Origin: Terriglobia bacterium
Lineage (GTDB): Bacteria > Acidobacteriota > UBA6911
Reading direction: 5' to 3'
DNA: 64,000 nucleotides
Assembly: GCA_020072565.1 (NCBI GenBank)
Contig: JAIQGI010000034.1
Span: forward strand, 36,326 to 100,325
Positions 1-9,144 of this stretch are shown here, piece after piece; the first letter of the stretch is position 1; each line of letters begins with the position of its first letter. Below the pieces are notes generated by a model. It was not told the DNA's origin and made no database searches. It saw only the letters and a program-made list of their open reading frames with translations. Position numbers and translations under genes: made by a program.

Positions 1-456
1 CACAAAAACAGATGCAGCATTCTGCATTTCTTCGAGCTTGAAGTGCGTGCTGCCCGAACTGTCGATCATGAGAACCACGTTGAATGGGTCAACTTCGGGA
101 ATGAGTCTCTCGATCTTCTGCTCCACCCCATTTTCGAAAACGTGAAAGTCCGATTCCTTCAGATCCGGAATGTAGTTCCCCTTGCTGTCGGCGACAATCA
201 CAGGCACAGTGACCAGCGAGACATCCACCTTGATGATCTGCCTGCCGATTTCCTGCCTTCGTCCCGATAAAACGCGTGCGCTCCCGCCTGCCGGCAAGGC
301 AGTGACCGCGGGATAGTCTCCCATGCCAGCATAGAGAGGCCGTGAGCCCCTCAGGAGTGCGAGGAAGGGAGTTGCGAGCAGGGCAATGAAAACGAGATGC
401 GCCATGGCGGTTGCGACCGGCCGAATGCGCAATTGCGTCAAGCTGTTGCTTTTCAC
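1..456 (-). CDS. Acidobacterial VWFA-domain protein, N-terminal part (runs off the left edge)
   Basis: I translated this strand directly: a GTG start at 456 opens a frame with no stop to the window edge (152 codons). The first 45 residues hold a hydrophobic signal-type segment (MAHLVFIALLATPFLALL). A short strand-rich region with VDVSLVTVPVIVAD and FHVFENGVEQKIE follows, then VVLMIDSSGSTHFKLEE, which carries the DxSxS metal-site motif of von Willebrand A domains. This order is typical of the secreted VWFA proteins expanded in Acidobacteriota (TIGR03436); that family link is knowledge, not a search. An internal ATG at 405 is an alternative start. Metal-dependent protein binding outside the cytoplasm is expected, but no partner can be named. 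The C-terminus is missing. Confidence 0.8.
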   Translation of the reverse strand, partial: MKSNSLTQLRIRPVATAMAHLVFIALLATPFLALLRGSRPLYAGMGDYPAVTALPAGGSARVLSGRRQEIGRQIIKVDVSLVTVPVIVADSKGNYIPDLKESDFHVFENGVEQKIERLIPEVDPFNVVLMIDSSGSTHFKLEEMQNAASVFV

Positions 457-930
457 TAGTATTTTCGAAGCTCCAACCTGAATCAGTCTACAATCATACC
501 GATCGGCGTAGCCAACCTAAAATGTGTCGGCGCCGTTTACAATGCCGTTGTAGCGCTAACTCCTGCATTGAGTGGCGTTAACATTCTCCCGGTCTGGTTG
601 TCCCGCCGGCCGGTGTCGGAGTCTTTTACAATCCTTCAATTCGCACCGGGCAGCAACCTGCCGATTTTGCCTTGCCAAGCAACTCACTAAGCCCAATGAA
701 TGCAGTGCGCTACGGGCCCATTCGGGAGATGCCGCGCCTTCAGCTTGCTTTTGTGGCCCCCGAATTGCCAATAACCAACGTGGCAGCTTAGCAAACAGCT
801 TTCGACAACGCAGCATTCCCCCCGAGCTGCCTTCTTCGAATAGCCCAGTTGGCGGCTGAACGCGTGACAAGCAGGCGCGCTGCTTGTCACGCGGTTCAAA
901 CCTTGTACCTCCGATCCGTCGAGGAAGGTC
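457..930. other. Intergenic region without a credible gene
   Basis: It separates the divergent VWFA and metalloprotease genes and should hold both promoters. The short frames here on both strands are rich in Arg, Cys and Ser and have no recognisable domain, so I treat them as noise. The one clear structure is the hairpin at 861-893. Confidence 0.5.
861..893. repeat. Perfect 14-bp inverted repeat with 5-nt loop
   Basis: Arms CGCGTGACAAGCAG (861-874) and its exact complement (880-893) flank the loop GCGCG. There is no T-run after it, so it is not a classical intrinsic terminator. It ends 37 nt before the metalloprotease start, so it could be a leader hairpin or a dyad operator for that gene. 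Confidence 0.6.
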
Positions 931-1773
931 ATGAAAGTGATCGCAAGCATCTCCCTGATTGCCTTGTCACTTGTTTTCTTTCCTGCTCCTGACGCGTCGG
1001 CTTTGACCGTCGTAGCCAGTTTCATTGGGGGCAATCCGCCTGCCAACGCGGCCGGCGGTGGCAACCTGCAGGATATTGTGAATGCAGCGGCTCGGATTTG
1101 GGAATCGGCCTATTCTGATCCGATCGCAATTACTCTCTACTTCGGGTGGGCTCCGGTTGGCGACGCCGGGACTCACGCTCTGGTCGAACAGGGCGGCACC
1201 CCGAATCGGGAAATTATCGGAGTCATCCTTTTTGACAACAGCGGCTCGGTCCCCTATTATCTGGATCCGACCCCGGATTCCAACGAGGAGTACGAACTCC
1301 GCACGGAGCAGTACCAAAATCTGGGCGGCGGTTTCATCAATGTGGCGCAGGTTTTCAGCAGTCCGGTTGGGGATGCTGTCGGGCATACCGACCTGCTGAC
1401 GGTGGTTCTTCATGAAATCGGGCATGCCATGGGTCTGTGCGCCGCCAACCTGTCGTTCGTAGAGGCTGCGGGGCAGGGCGTCATCCGCATCAACCCCGGC
1501 CGTCCCTATGCGGGAACAGTAATTCCGCTCGCGACCAACAAGGCCGGCATCACATCACACTTTGACCCCCTGAAAATCACCTACGGTTCTGTGATGGCAG
1601 GGATCAGCGGCGACGAACGCAGGATAACGTCCGCACTGGATATCCTTGCCAATGCACAAATAAGCGGCTTCACGATAGAGAGCACCAATCCGACCCAATT
1701 CACCCAATCCAGGGTATCGCCCTCTCGCGGCGCCGGCCGCATCGAAGCGGGCTTGCGGGTGGAGCGCAAATAG
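931..1773 (+). CDS. Secreted matrixin-like zinc metalloprotease
   Basis: 280 residues. Residues 1-25 form a signal peptide ending at DASA. The mature part has an HExxHxxG zinc-helix signature, HEIGHAMGL, with His161, Glu162 and His165, which marks a metzincin-type peptidase. The usual third ligand three residues after the Gly is Ala171 rather than His or Asp. A later SHFDP could supply a ligand and SVMAG resembles a Met-turn. It probably cleaves extracellular protein. The start is ATG after GAGGAAGGTC. It stands alone between the divergent VWFA gene and the convergent carbonic anhydrase. The protease class is fairly sure; the exact family and activity are not, because of the odd third ligand. 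Confidence 0.75.
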   Translation: MKVIASISLIALSLVFFPAPDASALTVVASFIGGNPPANAAGGGNLQDIVNAAARIWESAYSDPIAITLYFGWAPVGDAGTHALVEQGGTPNREIIGVILFDNSGSVPYYLDPTPDSNEEYELRTEQYQNLGGGFINVAQVFSSPVGDAVGHTDLLTVVLHEIGHAMGLCAANLSFVEAAGQGVIRINPGRPYAGTVIPLATNKAGITSHFDPLKITYGSVMAGISGDERRITSALDILANAQISGFTIESTNPTQFTQSRVSPSRGAGRIEAGLRVERK

Positions 1774-1856
1774 CAGATAATCATCAAAAGGGTTATCCGT
1801 GCCGGGATGCCAGGAAACCTGGGTTTAGTCGCGGCCGCGTGTCTCGGCGGCCCAAG

Positions 1857-2894
1857 TCAGTCGAGGATTCGCTTCAGAATCTCCCCAAAACCAAACTTGT
1901 CGGCGCTGCCGGAACGGATAGCGTCTTCCAGATACGCCAACGCGCCCGGGAGGTTCGGGTACCGGGCCTGGTAGGCGTTGACGACCTTCTGCAATTCGGA
2001 GAAAACGTGGAAGGGGTTTCTTTCCTGTCTCCAGATCGACCTCAAGTCTGCGATGGTCTTTTGCATATGCTGGTTCTGTCGCTCCCGATTGAAGAAATCG
2101 CGCAAAACCAGCGCCGCCTCGACCACGGACCCCGGAGCGGCTGCCGACTGATCTGTTTTTGAAGCTGGTTGTCCGACGATGATCGGCCCTTTCTTAGGCA
2201 GCGGTTCGGCCTGCGCGTGCGGGGGCACAGGCGGGATGCTTGGAGCCGGCACATCAGTCACAGCCTCCCGTTTCTCATTTTCGCTTCCGGGGGGAACCAC
2301 CTTCTCCTCTATCGCTACGCTCACCGGCGTTGCAGTGATCTCGTGCACGAGGTCCCCGTCTACCACCACCTCGAAGGTTCCCTTGTTTGTGTCAAAGATC
2401 AGGCCGTGGATTTTTACCTCTCGCGGCACGAGTCCGGATTTATGCAGATAATCGATGCTGCTGAGGAGATTGTCGCGGATGCTGGCAAAGGCGCCGAACC
2501 AGGCCCGGAGGTCTTCATCGCCAAATACGCTGCGCGGGATGCCGGCCTTGCGGAAGTTGTCCGTAACCTCAGAGACCGAAAAGCCTGACATGCCACAATC
2601 TGTGTGCCCCACGATCACGATTTCCCTTGCATTCTTGGCATAGAGCGCAACCGCTAGGGACCGCAGCGCATCGGGGACCTTCGCGGAAAGCTGGTTTCCG
2701 GCCGTGCGGATCATCACCACCCTGTGCCGCGGCAGTCCCAGGGCGGGTTCAAGGAATCCTGTGAGCCGGGGGTCGATGCACGCGATGACGACAAACGGCT
2801 GTCCGTCAGGATCAAGGAATCGAGGCGTTCCAGCGAGGAAGCTCTTGTTGGCTTCACCGATCTGGCGCAACAAAGTAGATTCGGTCATGGCCAT
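1857..2894 (-). CDS. Beta-class carbonic anhydrase with long C-terminal extension
   Basis: Predicted to interconvert CO2 and bicarbonate in the cytoplasm. Residues 1-205 match a beta-carbonic anhydrase: CIDPR gives the zinc Cys39 with the Asp41/Arg43 dyad, and VGHTDCG gives His97 and Cys100, the remaining zinc ligands. No signal peptide is visible. Family members are usually about 200 residues; this one has 345. After a Pro-rich linker (about 225-255) comes a helical, charged domain (about 265-345, from VVEAALVLRDFFNRE to the end) that I do not recognise. The extra domain may mediate oligomerisation or partner binding. It is convergent with the metalloprotease gene. Confidence 0.85.
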   Translation of the reverse strand: MAMTESTLLRQIGEANKSFLAGTPRFLDPDGQPFVVIACIDPRLTGFLEPALGLPRHRVVMIRTAGNQLSAKVPDALRSLAVALYAKNAREIVIVGHTDCGMSGFSVSEVTDNFRKAGIPRSVFGDEDLRAWFGAFASIRDNLLSSIDYLHKSGLVPREVKIHGLIFDTNKGTFEVVVDGDLVHEITATPVSVAIEEKVVPPGSENEKREAVTDVPAPSIPPVPPHAQAEPLPKKGPIIVGQPASKTDQSAAAPGSVVEAALVLRDFFNRERQNQHMQKTIADLRSIWRQERNPFHVFSELQKVVNAYQARYPNLPGALAYLEDAIRSGSADKFGFGEILKRILD

Positions 2895-3019
2895 CCCGTT
2901 CCGTGGGTTTATGCAATCAGTTCGCCGCTATTCTAATCCATATGAATCTGAAATTCCCTAGAGTCTTTGCGCCATTGAGTTTTCTATCCATCGAGGGGAG
3001 GTGTACCGCCGCCTTCGAA

Positions 3020-4255
3020 TCAGGCGCTGCGCGCGATCGCCATCAGGGTTATGTCGTCCTTGAGCCGGGCCGGGCCGCAGAACCGGAGCACGTCGCTCAC
3101 CAGTTCATGGATGAGCTCGCCGGGGGGTAAGGAGGCGTGCGCTTGCAGAAATGCCGCCACCCTCGGCTCACTGTACTCCTCCTCCTGCAGATTGAACGCT
3201 TCTGAAATGCCGTCTGTGTAAAGCAGCAGGCGCTCTCCCGTATCGATTTGCGCAGTCCCGGTTTCGAGGATCAAATTCGGGTCGATGCCCAGAACCAGGG
3301 AAGTAGCGGGGAGGCGTTCGAGGTCATGCCCCTTGCGCATGAGCAATGGGGCGTTGTGGCCTGCGTTCACATAGAGGAGGTCTCCTGCCATCGTGTCGAG
3401 TTCGCCGTAAAACAGCGTCACCAGACTGCTTGCCGGAATATTGGCGCAGAGGTAGCTGTTGAGCTTCGCGATCAGATCCGCGCCCCGATGTCCGGCCGCC
3501 AGCAGGGTGCGCAAGCTGCCCTGCAGCAGCGCCATCAACAGGGCCGCCGGCATTCCTTTTCCGGCAACGTCGCCCACAACGACTCCGACGCGATTGTTGT
3601 CGAGCTCGATGATGTCGTAATAATCGCCGCCCACGGTATTGGCGGGCCTCATATAGCAGTGAATGGCGATGCTGTTCTGATAGAAAGGCCCCGGTGGCAC
3701 GAGACCGAACTGGATCTCCCGGGCGATCTCCAGGTCCCCTTTCAAGTCGAGCTTGTCACGGAGTTCCATAAGCAAGAGTAGAAAGAAAATGGCAAAAGCG
3801 CAGAACAGCCAGAAGGCTCCGGAGCTGGAGGATACGTCGGCCGACCGGGTCTCGAAAATCAGGAGCTGGATCCATCCCAATAGGAACGCGAAAATGGCCA
3901 CTGCGAACGCGATGCGACGCGCAGGACTGAGCCTGTAAGCCAGGGCAATGAACACCTTCCATGCGATTGACGGATAGCGCTTGTGCCAGGGGAGAGGTTT
4001 CAAGGCGGCAAAGTCGATTTCGCGCGTGAAGAAGCGGAAGGTCTCGCGCGGGTCGTGCTTGACGAGATTGGTCAATTCCTCACGGGTGACCCCTCTGGTA
4101 AACAGGTCCTGGAGGCTCGAGAAGACGGAATCCAGGGTGCGAGCCCCCTTCCGCGTCGAGGCCTGCTCAGGGCGGGGGCTAGCCCCATTCTCGAAGCGGG
4201 CGGTGAAGTCGGCCAGGCGCTGGCTGAAGTCCGAGAACTGTTTCTTTAAGGTCAT
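3020..4255 (-). CDS. Membrane PP2C/SpoIIE-type (RsbU-like) serine phosphatase
   Basis: 411 residues from ATG 4255, preferred over an upstream in-frame GTG at 4291 because CAGGAG lies 8 nt before it. The N-terminal 115 residues are soluble with helical charged segments. Two membrane segments follow (FAVAIFAFLLGWIQLLIF and FWLFCAFAIFFLLLLMEL). A SpoIIE phosphatase domain fills the rest, with metal-site motifs GGDYYDI, VVGDVAGKGM, LLLYTDGISEA and DDITLM. The family dephosphorylates anti-sigma antagonists in partner-switching stress control. No anti-sigma or antagonist gene is next to it; the neighbour upstream is a Ser/Thr kinase on the same strand, so the two may act in linked phospho-signalling (inference). 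Confidence 0.88.
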   Translation of the reverse strand: MTLKKQFSDFSQRLADFTARFENGASPRPEQASTRKGARTLDSVFSSLQDLFTRGVTREELTNLVKHDPRETFRFFTREIDFAALKPLPWHKRYPSIAWKVFIALAYRLSPARRIAFAVAIFAFLLGWIQLLIFETRSADVSSSSGAFWLFCAFAIFFLLLLMELRDKLDLKGDLEIAREIQFGLVPPGPFYQNSIAIHCYMRPANTVGGDYYDIIELDNNRVGVVVGDVAGKGMPAALLMALLQGSLRTLLAAGHRGADLIAKLNSYLCANIPASSLVTLFYGELDTMAGDLLYVNAGHNAPLLMRKGHDLERLPATSLVLGIDPNLILETGTAQIDTGERLLLYTDGISEAFNLQEEEYSEPRVAAFLQAHASLPPGELIHELVSDVLRFCGPARLKDDITLMAIARSA

Positions 4256-4330
4256 GGTCGGCTCCTGAGAAACGCGGTCCTCGACTTGCACCCCATTGTG
4301 CCTGAATGCAATGTCAGATGGTATCTGACC

Positions 4331-7300
4331 TCATCTGCCGGTGGCCGAGAGAGTCTTCTCCAGGCTATGAGCATCCTTGTTCAGAGGGAGGTCTGGGTCG
4401 GCCCCCTTCCAGAGTGCGAGGAATTGCCCCAGGACGCGAAGCGCCTTTTCCTGTTGGCGCCGGGCAAGATAGAGCCGCGCCAGCTGGACGTGCGCGGCAA
4501 ACCAGGGCTGCTGAGCCTCCCAGCCGTGCGCCTGGCTGCGCATGCCCAGGAGCGCCTCATAGGATGAGATCGCGTCATCCGGCTTGCCGGCAATCTGCTG
4601 GGCTCTGGCCAGGCTTTCCAGAGTAAGCGGTGATCGCTGTTCGCGGTCGGCGAGCAGGAGGAGCCCGGTTGCTTTCACAGGGTTTCCGAGCGCGAGCTGG
4701 AGTTCGCCCTCCAGACGATGCAGGTCACTATTTTGTTGGGAGTCGTTGGGATTAAGCTTCTCCTGGATCTCCTTCTGTATCCTTGCAGCCTTCTCCGTAG
4801 AGCGACCGCGAGCGTAACCGACCCCAAGGCGCGCGCTCAGCCAGGTCACCGGAGGAACCATCCTCAGACACGTGGCGGCTTTGTCGAGCTCGCCTTGGGA
4901 TCCGGCCAGATCACCCTGGCCGTCGAGGAGGATGGACATGAAAAGATGATTGCGGGCCTCGCTCAATGTTGCTTTACCGGAGGCGTTCAGGAGAAGCGCC
5001 TCCTGCAGCTTTGGCTTGGCGTCGCGATACTTCCCTTGATAGAGATCCAGCAGGGCCAGCGAGCGCAGCGCGTTTGGTTTCATGGACGCAGACGCCAGCG
5101 CCTGCGAAAACACCTGGCGGGCTTTTGCAAAGTCTCCCGCGGATGCGAGGGTAAATCCATATTCATGGTTGAGGTTGCCGCTGGTCACCCAGGACGGTTC
5201 GAGTTGGAAGGCGCGATCGTACGACGACAGCGCCTCCTGGGATCGATCCTGCAGGGAGTAACAGGTGGCGAGATTGATGTGAGCCCCTGCCCAGTTGGGT
5301 GCAACCCGGAGCACCTCCGTGAACTGCTCGATGGCTTTGTCGATCTCCCCGTGATCCCGCAGCAGATTGCCGTAATTGTACCGTTGGGCCACACCGTCCG
5401 GATAGGAACTGAGATAGACGTCGTAGAGATTACGGGCCGTCTCGAACGTCCCGAAATTGCTTTCGTACTCCAGCCGTATGCTCTGCCGCTCCCGGTCGGT
5501 CGTGCGATCGGCGACGCTGAGCGCCTTCTCGAAGTGTGCCTTGCCTTCGGGTTGATTGTTGAACACAAAGCTGCAGAAATATACGCCTAATGCCGCATGC
5601 GCCATGGCAAAATCCGGGTCCTGCTTGACGGCAGATTGCTGCAGCTCCAGTGCGGATTCGTATTCTCCCTTACCCCACATTACCAGTGCTTCGGAGTATG
5701 ACTTCAGCGCCTGCAGTGACGGGGTGGTCACCCTCGCCAGCGGCATGTTGCTGACTTCGATCTGTGAAAAAGACTCTCCCAATCCTTTGCGTACGGAGGC
5801 GGCGACGGCATCGAGAGCCGGGAGAATATGGTCTTCATCCGCAGCTTGCTCGGCGTAGGACCGCACGGCCCCTCCCGTCCGGGGATCCACAATCCGGGCG
5901 GTCAGCACAAACCTGTTGCCGACCTTGCCGATGCTGGGGCAGATGAGGCCGCGGATGCGCTCTCTCACACAAACGACGAGCCCGACCTGCTCGTCCACAG
6001 CGACATCCGGTTGTTTCCCCATGCGCTTCAACACCTCCGGCATGCGCGATTTGGGAAAGACATTCGCGTGTCGGGACTGGGCCATGCTGACTGAAAAAGC
6101 TGTCCCCAGAGACTTGTCGAACATCTGATTTCCAGTCTCGTTCTCGAAATCCGAGATCAGAATCCAGTCGCGGGCGGAAAAGGAGAGAACAGGTCGAGGG
6201 GAGAGCGTCCACAAAATCAGGATCACGGAAGCCACAAGAGTGAGCGCGGCTGCAAAGCCGAGCAACCACTGGCGGGAACGAGACACAGGCAACCAGCCCC
6301 AGCCTCGTTCTGCGGATGCTTCAGATTTGCTGCCTGTCATCGCCGGCGGTGCAGCGGGTGATTTGCCGGCAGACAGCTGGCCGGCGGCAGATGGTTGTCC
6401 TGCCGGCCCCGCCTCAACGGCGGCCCTTGCACCCGGAATCGACGGGGTTTTCACCCATGGGAGGGCGAGGCGGAAAACTCGAAGCGGCCGCTCGATTTCT
6501 TCGAGTTGAGGCTTGTCGACAATCTCCACGAGGGGGAATTCAATTTTGTTACGTACCTGATGAGCAACGTCCTCTGAAATGCAGATTCCGCCCGGTTCCG
6601 AAAGAGGTTTGATGAGCGAGGCGAAGTTGACGCCGTCGCCGAACACGTCGTTGTCGCGCCGCAGAACGTCGCCGAGGTGCAAGCCGATCCGCAGTTCTAT
6701 GCGCCGGTCCGGTGGAACTGTCGAGTTGCGCTCCGCGAGCGTCTGCTGGATATCGATGGCGCACTGGGTCGCCTGCAGGGCGCTCGAAAATTCCACCAGG
6801 AAACCATCCCCGATCGTCTTGATTTCCTGCCCGTTGTGCCGGGGAAAGATAGGACGCAGCAGCCGCCAGTGCTCTTCCAGGAGTTGCATGGCGAGGGCTT
6901 CGTTCCGCTGGATCGCTGCTCCATACCCCGCTATGTCCGTCACCATGATCGCTTCCAGGCAACGCCCCTCTTTGCGCGAACCTTCCGCTCGCACCAACCG
7001 CAGGTCCGCCATGAGATCGCGGAAGCTCTGATAGCGATCACTGGGATTCCGGGCCAGCGCTTTCCTGATGAGGTGGTTCAGAAGAGACGAAATTCCCGAA
7101 ATGTTCTGGATCGAGATCGGATCATCGCTAAGGATCGCATGCGCCGTTTCTGCGACGGACGATTTCCGGAACGGGTGGGAGCCGGTCAGCAGTTCGTAAA
7201 GAACTATTCCAAAGGCGAAGATGTCGGATCGGGCATCGACTTCCTGTCCGCGCAACTGCTCGGGGGCCATATAGTCGATGGTGCCCACAATGGCTCCGCG

Positions 7301-7819
7301 CGCGGTGAGGGATGTAGAGGCCGTTTGAGCGTCGACATCGGCCGGCAATCCCACCAGCTTCGCCACCCCGAAGTCCATCACTTTGATGTGGCCGCTGCGC
7401 CCGAGCATGACGTTCGCGGGCTTGAGGTCCCGGTGCACGATGCCGTGATCATGAGCAACCTGCAGCGCTTCCGCAACTTCTGTCGCCACATGGATTAGAT
7501 CACCGAGGGGCAGGGGACCCTCGACAAGGCGGTCCTGCAAAGTCCTGCCTTCGATGTACTCCATTGCGATGTAGTCGTGATCGTCGCACTCGTCAGCTTC
7601 ATAGACCTTGCAGATGAACGGGTGGTCGAGAATTGCGGCAGATTTGGCTTCCCGGAGGAGCCGCTTCCTTGCCGACGGATCCTTGCGCAACTCCTCGGGC
7701 AGCAATTTTATTGCCACCTTGCGATCGAGACGAGTATCAAGCGCAAGGAATACTTCACCCATGCCTCCCTGCCCTAATTTCTCCAGAATGCGGTAGTGAG
7801 ATAGTGGCCGGCCAATCAT
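4331..7819 (-). CDS. Ser/Thr protein kinase fused to class III cyclase-like domain, membrane segment and TPR array
   Basis: 1162 residues from ATG 7819 ([16 protein letters not shown]). Kinase domain, residues 8-270: GQGGMGEVF loop, VAIKLL lysine, [11 protein letters not shown] catalytic loop, DFGVAKL and the APE-type MAPEQLRG. Residues about 290-450 are a nucleotide-cyclase homology domain ([37 protein letters not shown]). A Pro/Ala linker and one membrane helix ([20 protein letters not shown]) follow, then an extracytoplasmic TolB-N-like segment and about ten TPR-like repeats to the C-terminus. Such receptors sense through the TPR side and phosphorylate inside. An in-frame ATG at 7873 is rejected because a TATAAT box overlaps it. 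Confidence 0.92.
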   Translation of the reverse strand: MIGRPLSHYRILEKLGQGGMGEVFLALDTRLDRKVAIKLLPEELRKDPSARKRLLREAKSAAILDHPFICKVYEADECDDHDYIAMEYIEGRTLQDRLVEGPLPLGDLIHVATEVAEALQVAHDHGIVHRDLKPANVMLGRSGHIKVMDFGVAKLVGLPADVDAQTASTSLTARGAIVGTIDYMAPEQLRGQEVDARSDIFAFGIVLYELLTGSHPFRKSSVAETAHAILSDDPISIQNISGISSLLNHLIRKALARNPSDRYQSFRDLMADLRLVRAEGSRKEGRCLEAIMVTDIAGYGAAIQRNEALAMQLLEEHWRLLRPIFPRHNGQEIKTIGDGFLVEFSSALQATQCAIDIQQTLAERNSTVPPDRRIELRIGLHLGDVLRRDNDVFGDGVNFASLIKPLSEPGGICISEDVAHQVRNKIEFPLVEIVDKPQLEEIERPLRVFRLALPWVKTPSIPGARAAVEAGPAGQPSAAGQLSAGKSPAAPPAMTGSKSEASAERGWGWLPVSRSRQWLLGFAAALTLVASVILILWTLSPRPVLSFSARDWILISDFENETGNQMFDKSLGTAFSVSMAQSRHANVFPKSRMPEVLKRMGKQPDVAVDEQVGLVVCVRERIRGLICPSIGKVGNRFVLTARIVDPRTGGAVRSYAEQAADEDHILPALDAVAASVRKGLGESFSQIEVSNMPLARVTTPSLQALKSYSEALVMWGKGEYESALELQQSAVKQDPDFAMAHAALGVYFCSFVFNNQPEGKAHFEKALSVADRTTDRERQSIRLEYESNFGTFETARNLYDVYLSSYPDGVAQRYNYGNLLRDHGEIDKAIEQFTEVLRVAPNWAGAHINLATCYSLQDRSQEALSSYDRAFQLEPSWVTSGNLNHEYGFTLASAGDFAKARQVFSQALASASMKPNALRSLALLDLYQGKYRDAKPKLQEALLLNASGKATLSEARNHLFMSILLDGQGDLAGSQGELDKAATCLRMVPPVTWLSARLGVGYARGRSTEKAARIQKEIQEKLNPNDSQQNSDLHRLEGELQLALGNPVKATGLLLLADREQRSPLTLESLARAQQIAGKPDDAISSYEALLGMRSQAHGWEAQQPWFAAHVQLARLYLARRQQEKALRVLGQFLALWKGADPDLPLNKDAHSLEKTLSATGR

Positions 7820-7871
7820 AGGTGGCCCCCGCAGTGAGAGGTTCACATCAAGGTTACCTTGAACAGAAAGC

Positions 7872-7877
7872 ATTATA
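7872..7877 (-). promoter_or_regulatory. Consensus -10 box TATAAT before the kinase gene
   Basis: TATAAT reads on the minus strand, 52 nt upstream of the preferred ATG at 7819. No good -35 box lies 16-18 nt upstream. Transcription would begin near 7865, which excludes the ATG at 7873 as the start. Confidence 0.4.
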
Positions 7878-7964
7878 CGAAATAATCATTGGCGAGACCA
7901 TTGGTTCCACCGGCCTCGCCGCGATCTCAGCGAACACCGCGTGGAGAGCCTTCGGACTATGAAA

Positions 7965-8396
7965 TCAGTTCTGCTGGCTTTGCCACCGTCCGCGGATCCT
8001 GGTCTCTGCGGCCAGGAAAACCGCCGGCACGAGGAACAGGGTATCGCGCGCGATTGTCAGAAAAGAGATCCGGTCGCCGGGGCCAAAGCAGCCGCAATCC
8101 GCGTCGATGCCGCGGAAATAGGTGACGGCCAGGATGACGCTGAACATGAAAAGCAATCCAACCGTGGCCGCAGCAACATAGCGCGTCTGCCAGCCGACCA
8201 GTAACAGGGCCCCCAGTGAGACTTCGACCCAGGGAAGATAGGTGATGATGGGCAGGATCAGGCTTTCGGGGAACAGTTGATAGGTTGTGAGCGTCGCGGC
8301 AAATTGCAGAGGCGACTGAAGCTTGATATAACCGCTGTAAAGGAAGATCCCCGCCAGGACGATGCGGCTAACCCAATTCAGAGCGCGAAAAACCAT
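7965..8396 (-). CDS. MauE/DoxX-family membrane protein
   Basis: 143 residues from ATG 8396 (MVFRALNWVSRIVLAGIFLY). The frame stays open upstream to 8699, but that extension is Arg-rich, without membrane character, and lies over the divergent nfeD gene. Four membrane helices are visible: VLAGIFLYSGYIKL, ILPIITYLPWVEVSLGALLLVGW, AAATVGLLFMFSVILAVTYF and a C-terminal one. GIDADCGCFG carries a Cys-x-Cys pair, which is typical of MauE-like proteins linked to methylamine dehydrogenase maturation or disulfide/quinone chemistry. The partner is not visible; the neighbours are unrelated, so the function stays generic. Confidence 0.8.
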   Translation of the reverse strand: MVFRALNWVSRIVLAGIFLYSGYIKLQSPLQFAATLTTYQLFPESLILPIITYLPWVEVSLGALLLVGWQTRYVAAATVGLLFMFSVILAVTYFRGIDADCGCFGPGDRISFLTIARDTLFLVPAVFLAAETRIRGRWQSQQN

Positions 8397-8548
8397 AGTC
8401 GAAACCTGTTGTCGGAAGCACGGCATCTTAAAAAACCAACGCCGGCCCCTGAGGCCGGAACTAAATGATACACAAAGGATCGGGTTTTGAATACAATGAG
8501 CCGACAGCTGATCTCCGTTACTCGATACTTGCCCAGGGAGAAACGCCC

Positions 8549-9121
8549 ATGTCTGTCTCACTCGTCTATGGCCTGAGCTTTTTGGTCGGTCTCGGCTATG
8601 CTGTGATCGTCGGTTTGGCGGGACATCTTTTCGGCGGCGACGGTCACGATCTCCATATGGATGTCGGAACGGATCTGCCGATCTCCCCGTTGAGCCCAAC
8701 CGTGGTTGCCACGTTTCTCACCGGATTCGGCGGCGGCGGGCTCCTGGCGAACTCCTATTTTCAACTCTCGGTGGGCAAAGGTGTGCTGGTGGCATTGCTA
8801 ACGGGGATCTTGCTCAGCGGCGGAACCTTCGGCGTGCTGACTCTGCTCTTCAAAAACACGCAAGCGGGAAGCGAGTACTCGATCGACGACATGATCGGCC
8901 GTGTGGTTCAGATCATTACGCCCATTCCTGAGAATGGCACCGGCGAGGTCGCGCTCGTCGCCAAGGGAACGCGCATTATCGGGCCGGCGCGATCCGAGGA
9001 TGGTAAGGCTGTTCCGCGCAACACGCCCGTGGAGATTGTCCGAGTGGTTGGAAACGTATATTACGTTCGCCTTGCCGCAAAATCCGCGGCACGGCCATCC
9101 GAGGGAACTGTTCAGCATTGA
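8549..9121 (+). CDS. NfeD-like membrane protein
   Basis: 190 residues from ATG 8549, preceded by AGGGAG 8 nt upstream; an in-frame start at 8465 adds residues without sense. The N-terminal half has membrane helices (SLVYGLSFLVGLGYAVIVGL, VATFLTGFGGGGLLANSYF, GVLVALLTGILLSGGTFGVLTLLF). The C-terminal half (about 105-180) is a beta-rich OB-fold-type domain with MIGRVVQIITPIP and GTRIIGPARS. NfeD proteins accompany flotillins and are thought to help organise membrane microdomains. The flotillin gene follows after 23 nt, so the two very probably form an operon. Confidence 0.88.
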   Translation: MSVSLVYGLSFLVGLGYAVIVGLAGHLFGGDGHDLHMDVGTDLPISPLSPTVVATFLTGFGGGGLLANSYFQLSVGKGVLVALLTGILLSGGTFGVLTLLFKNTQAGSEYSIDDMIGRVVQIITPIPENGTGEVALVAKGTRIIGPARSEDGKAVPRNTPVEIVRVVGNVYYVRLAAKSAARPSEGTVQH

Positions 9122-9144
9122 TATGACTTCCATGAGGTAAGACT

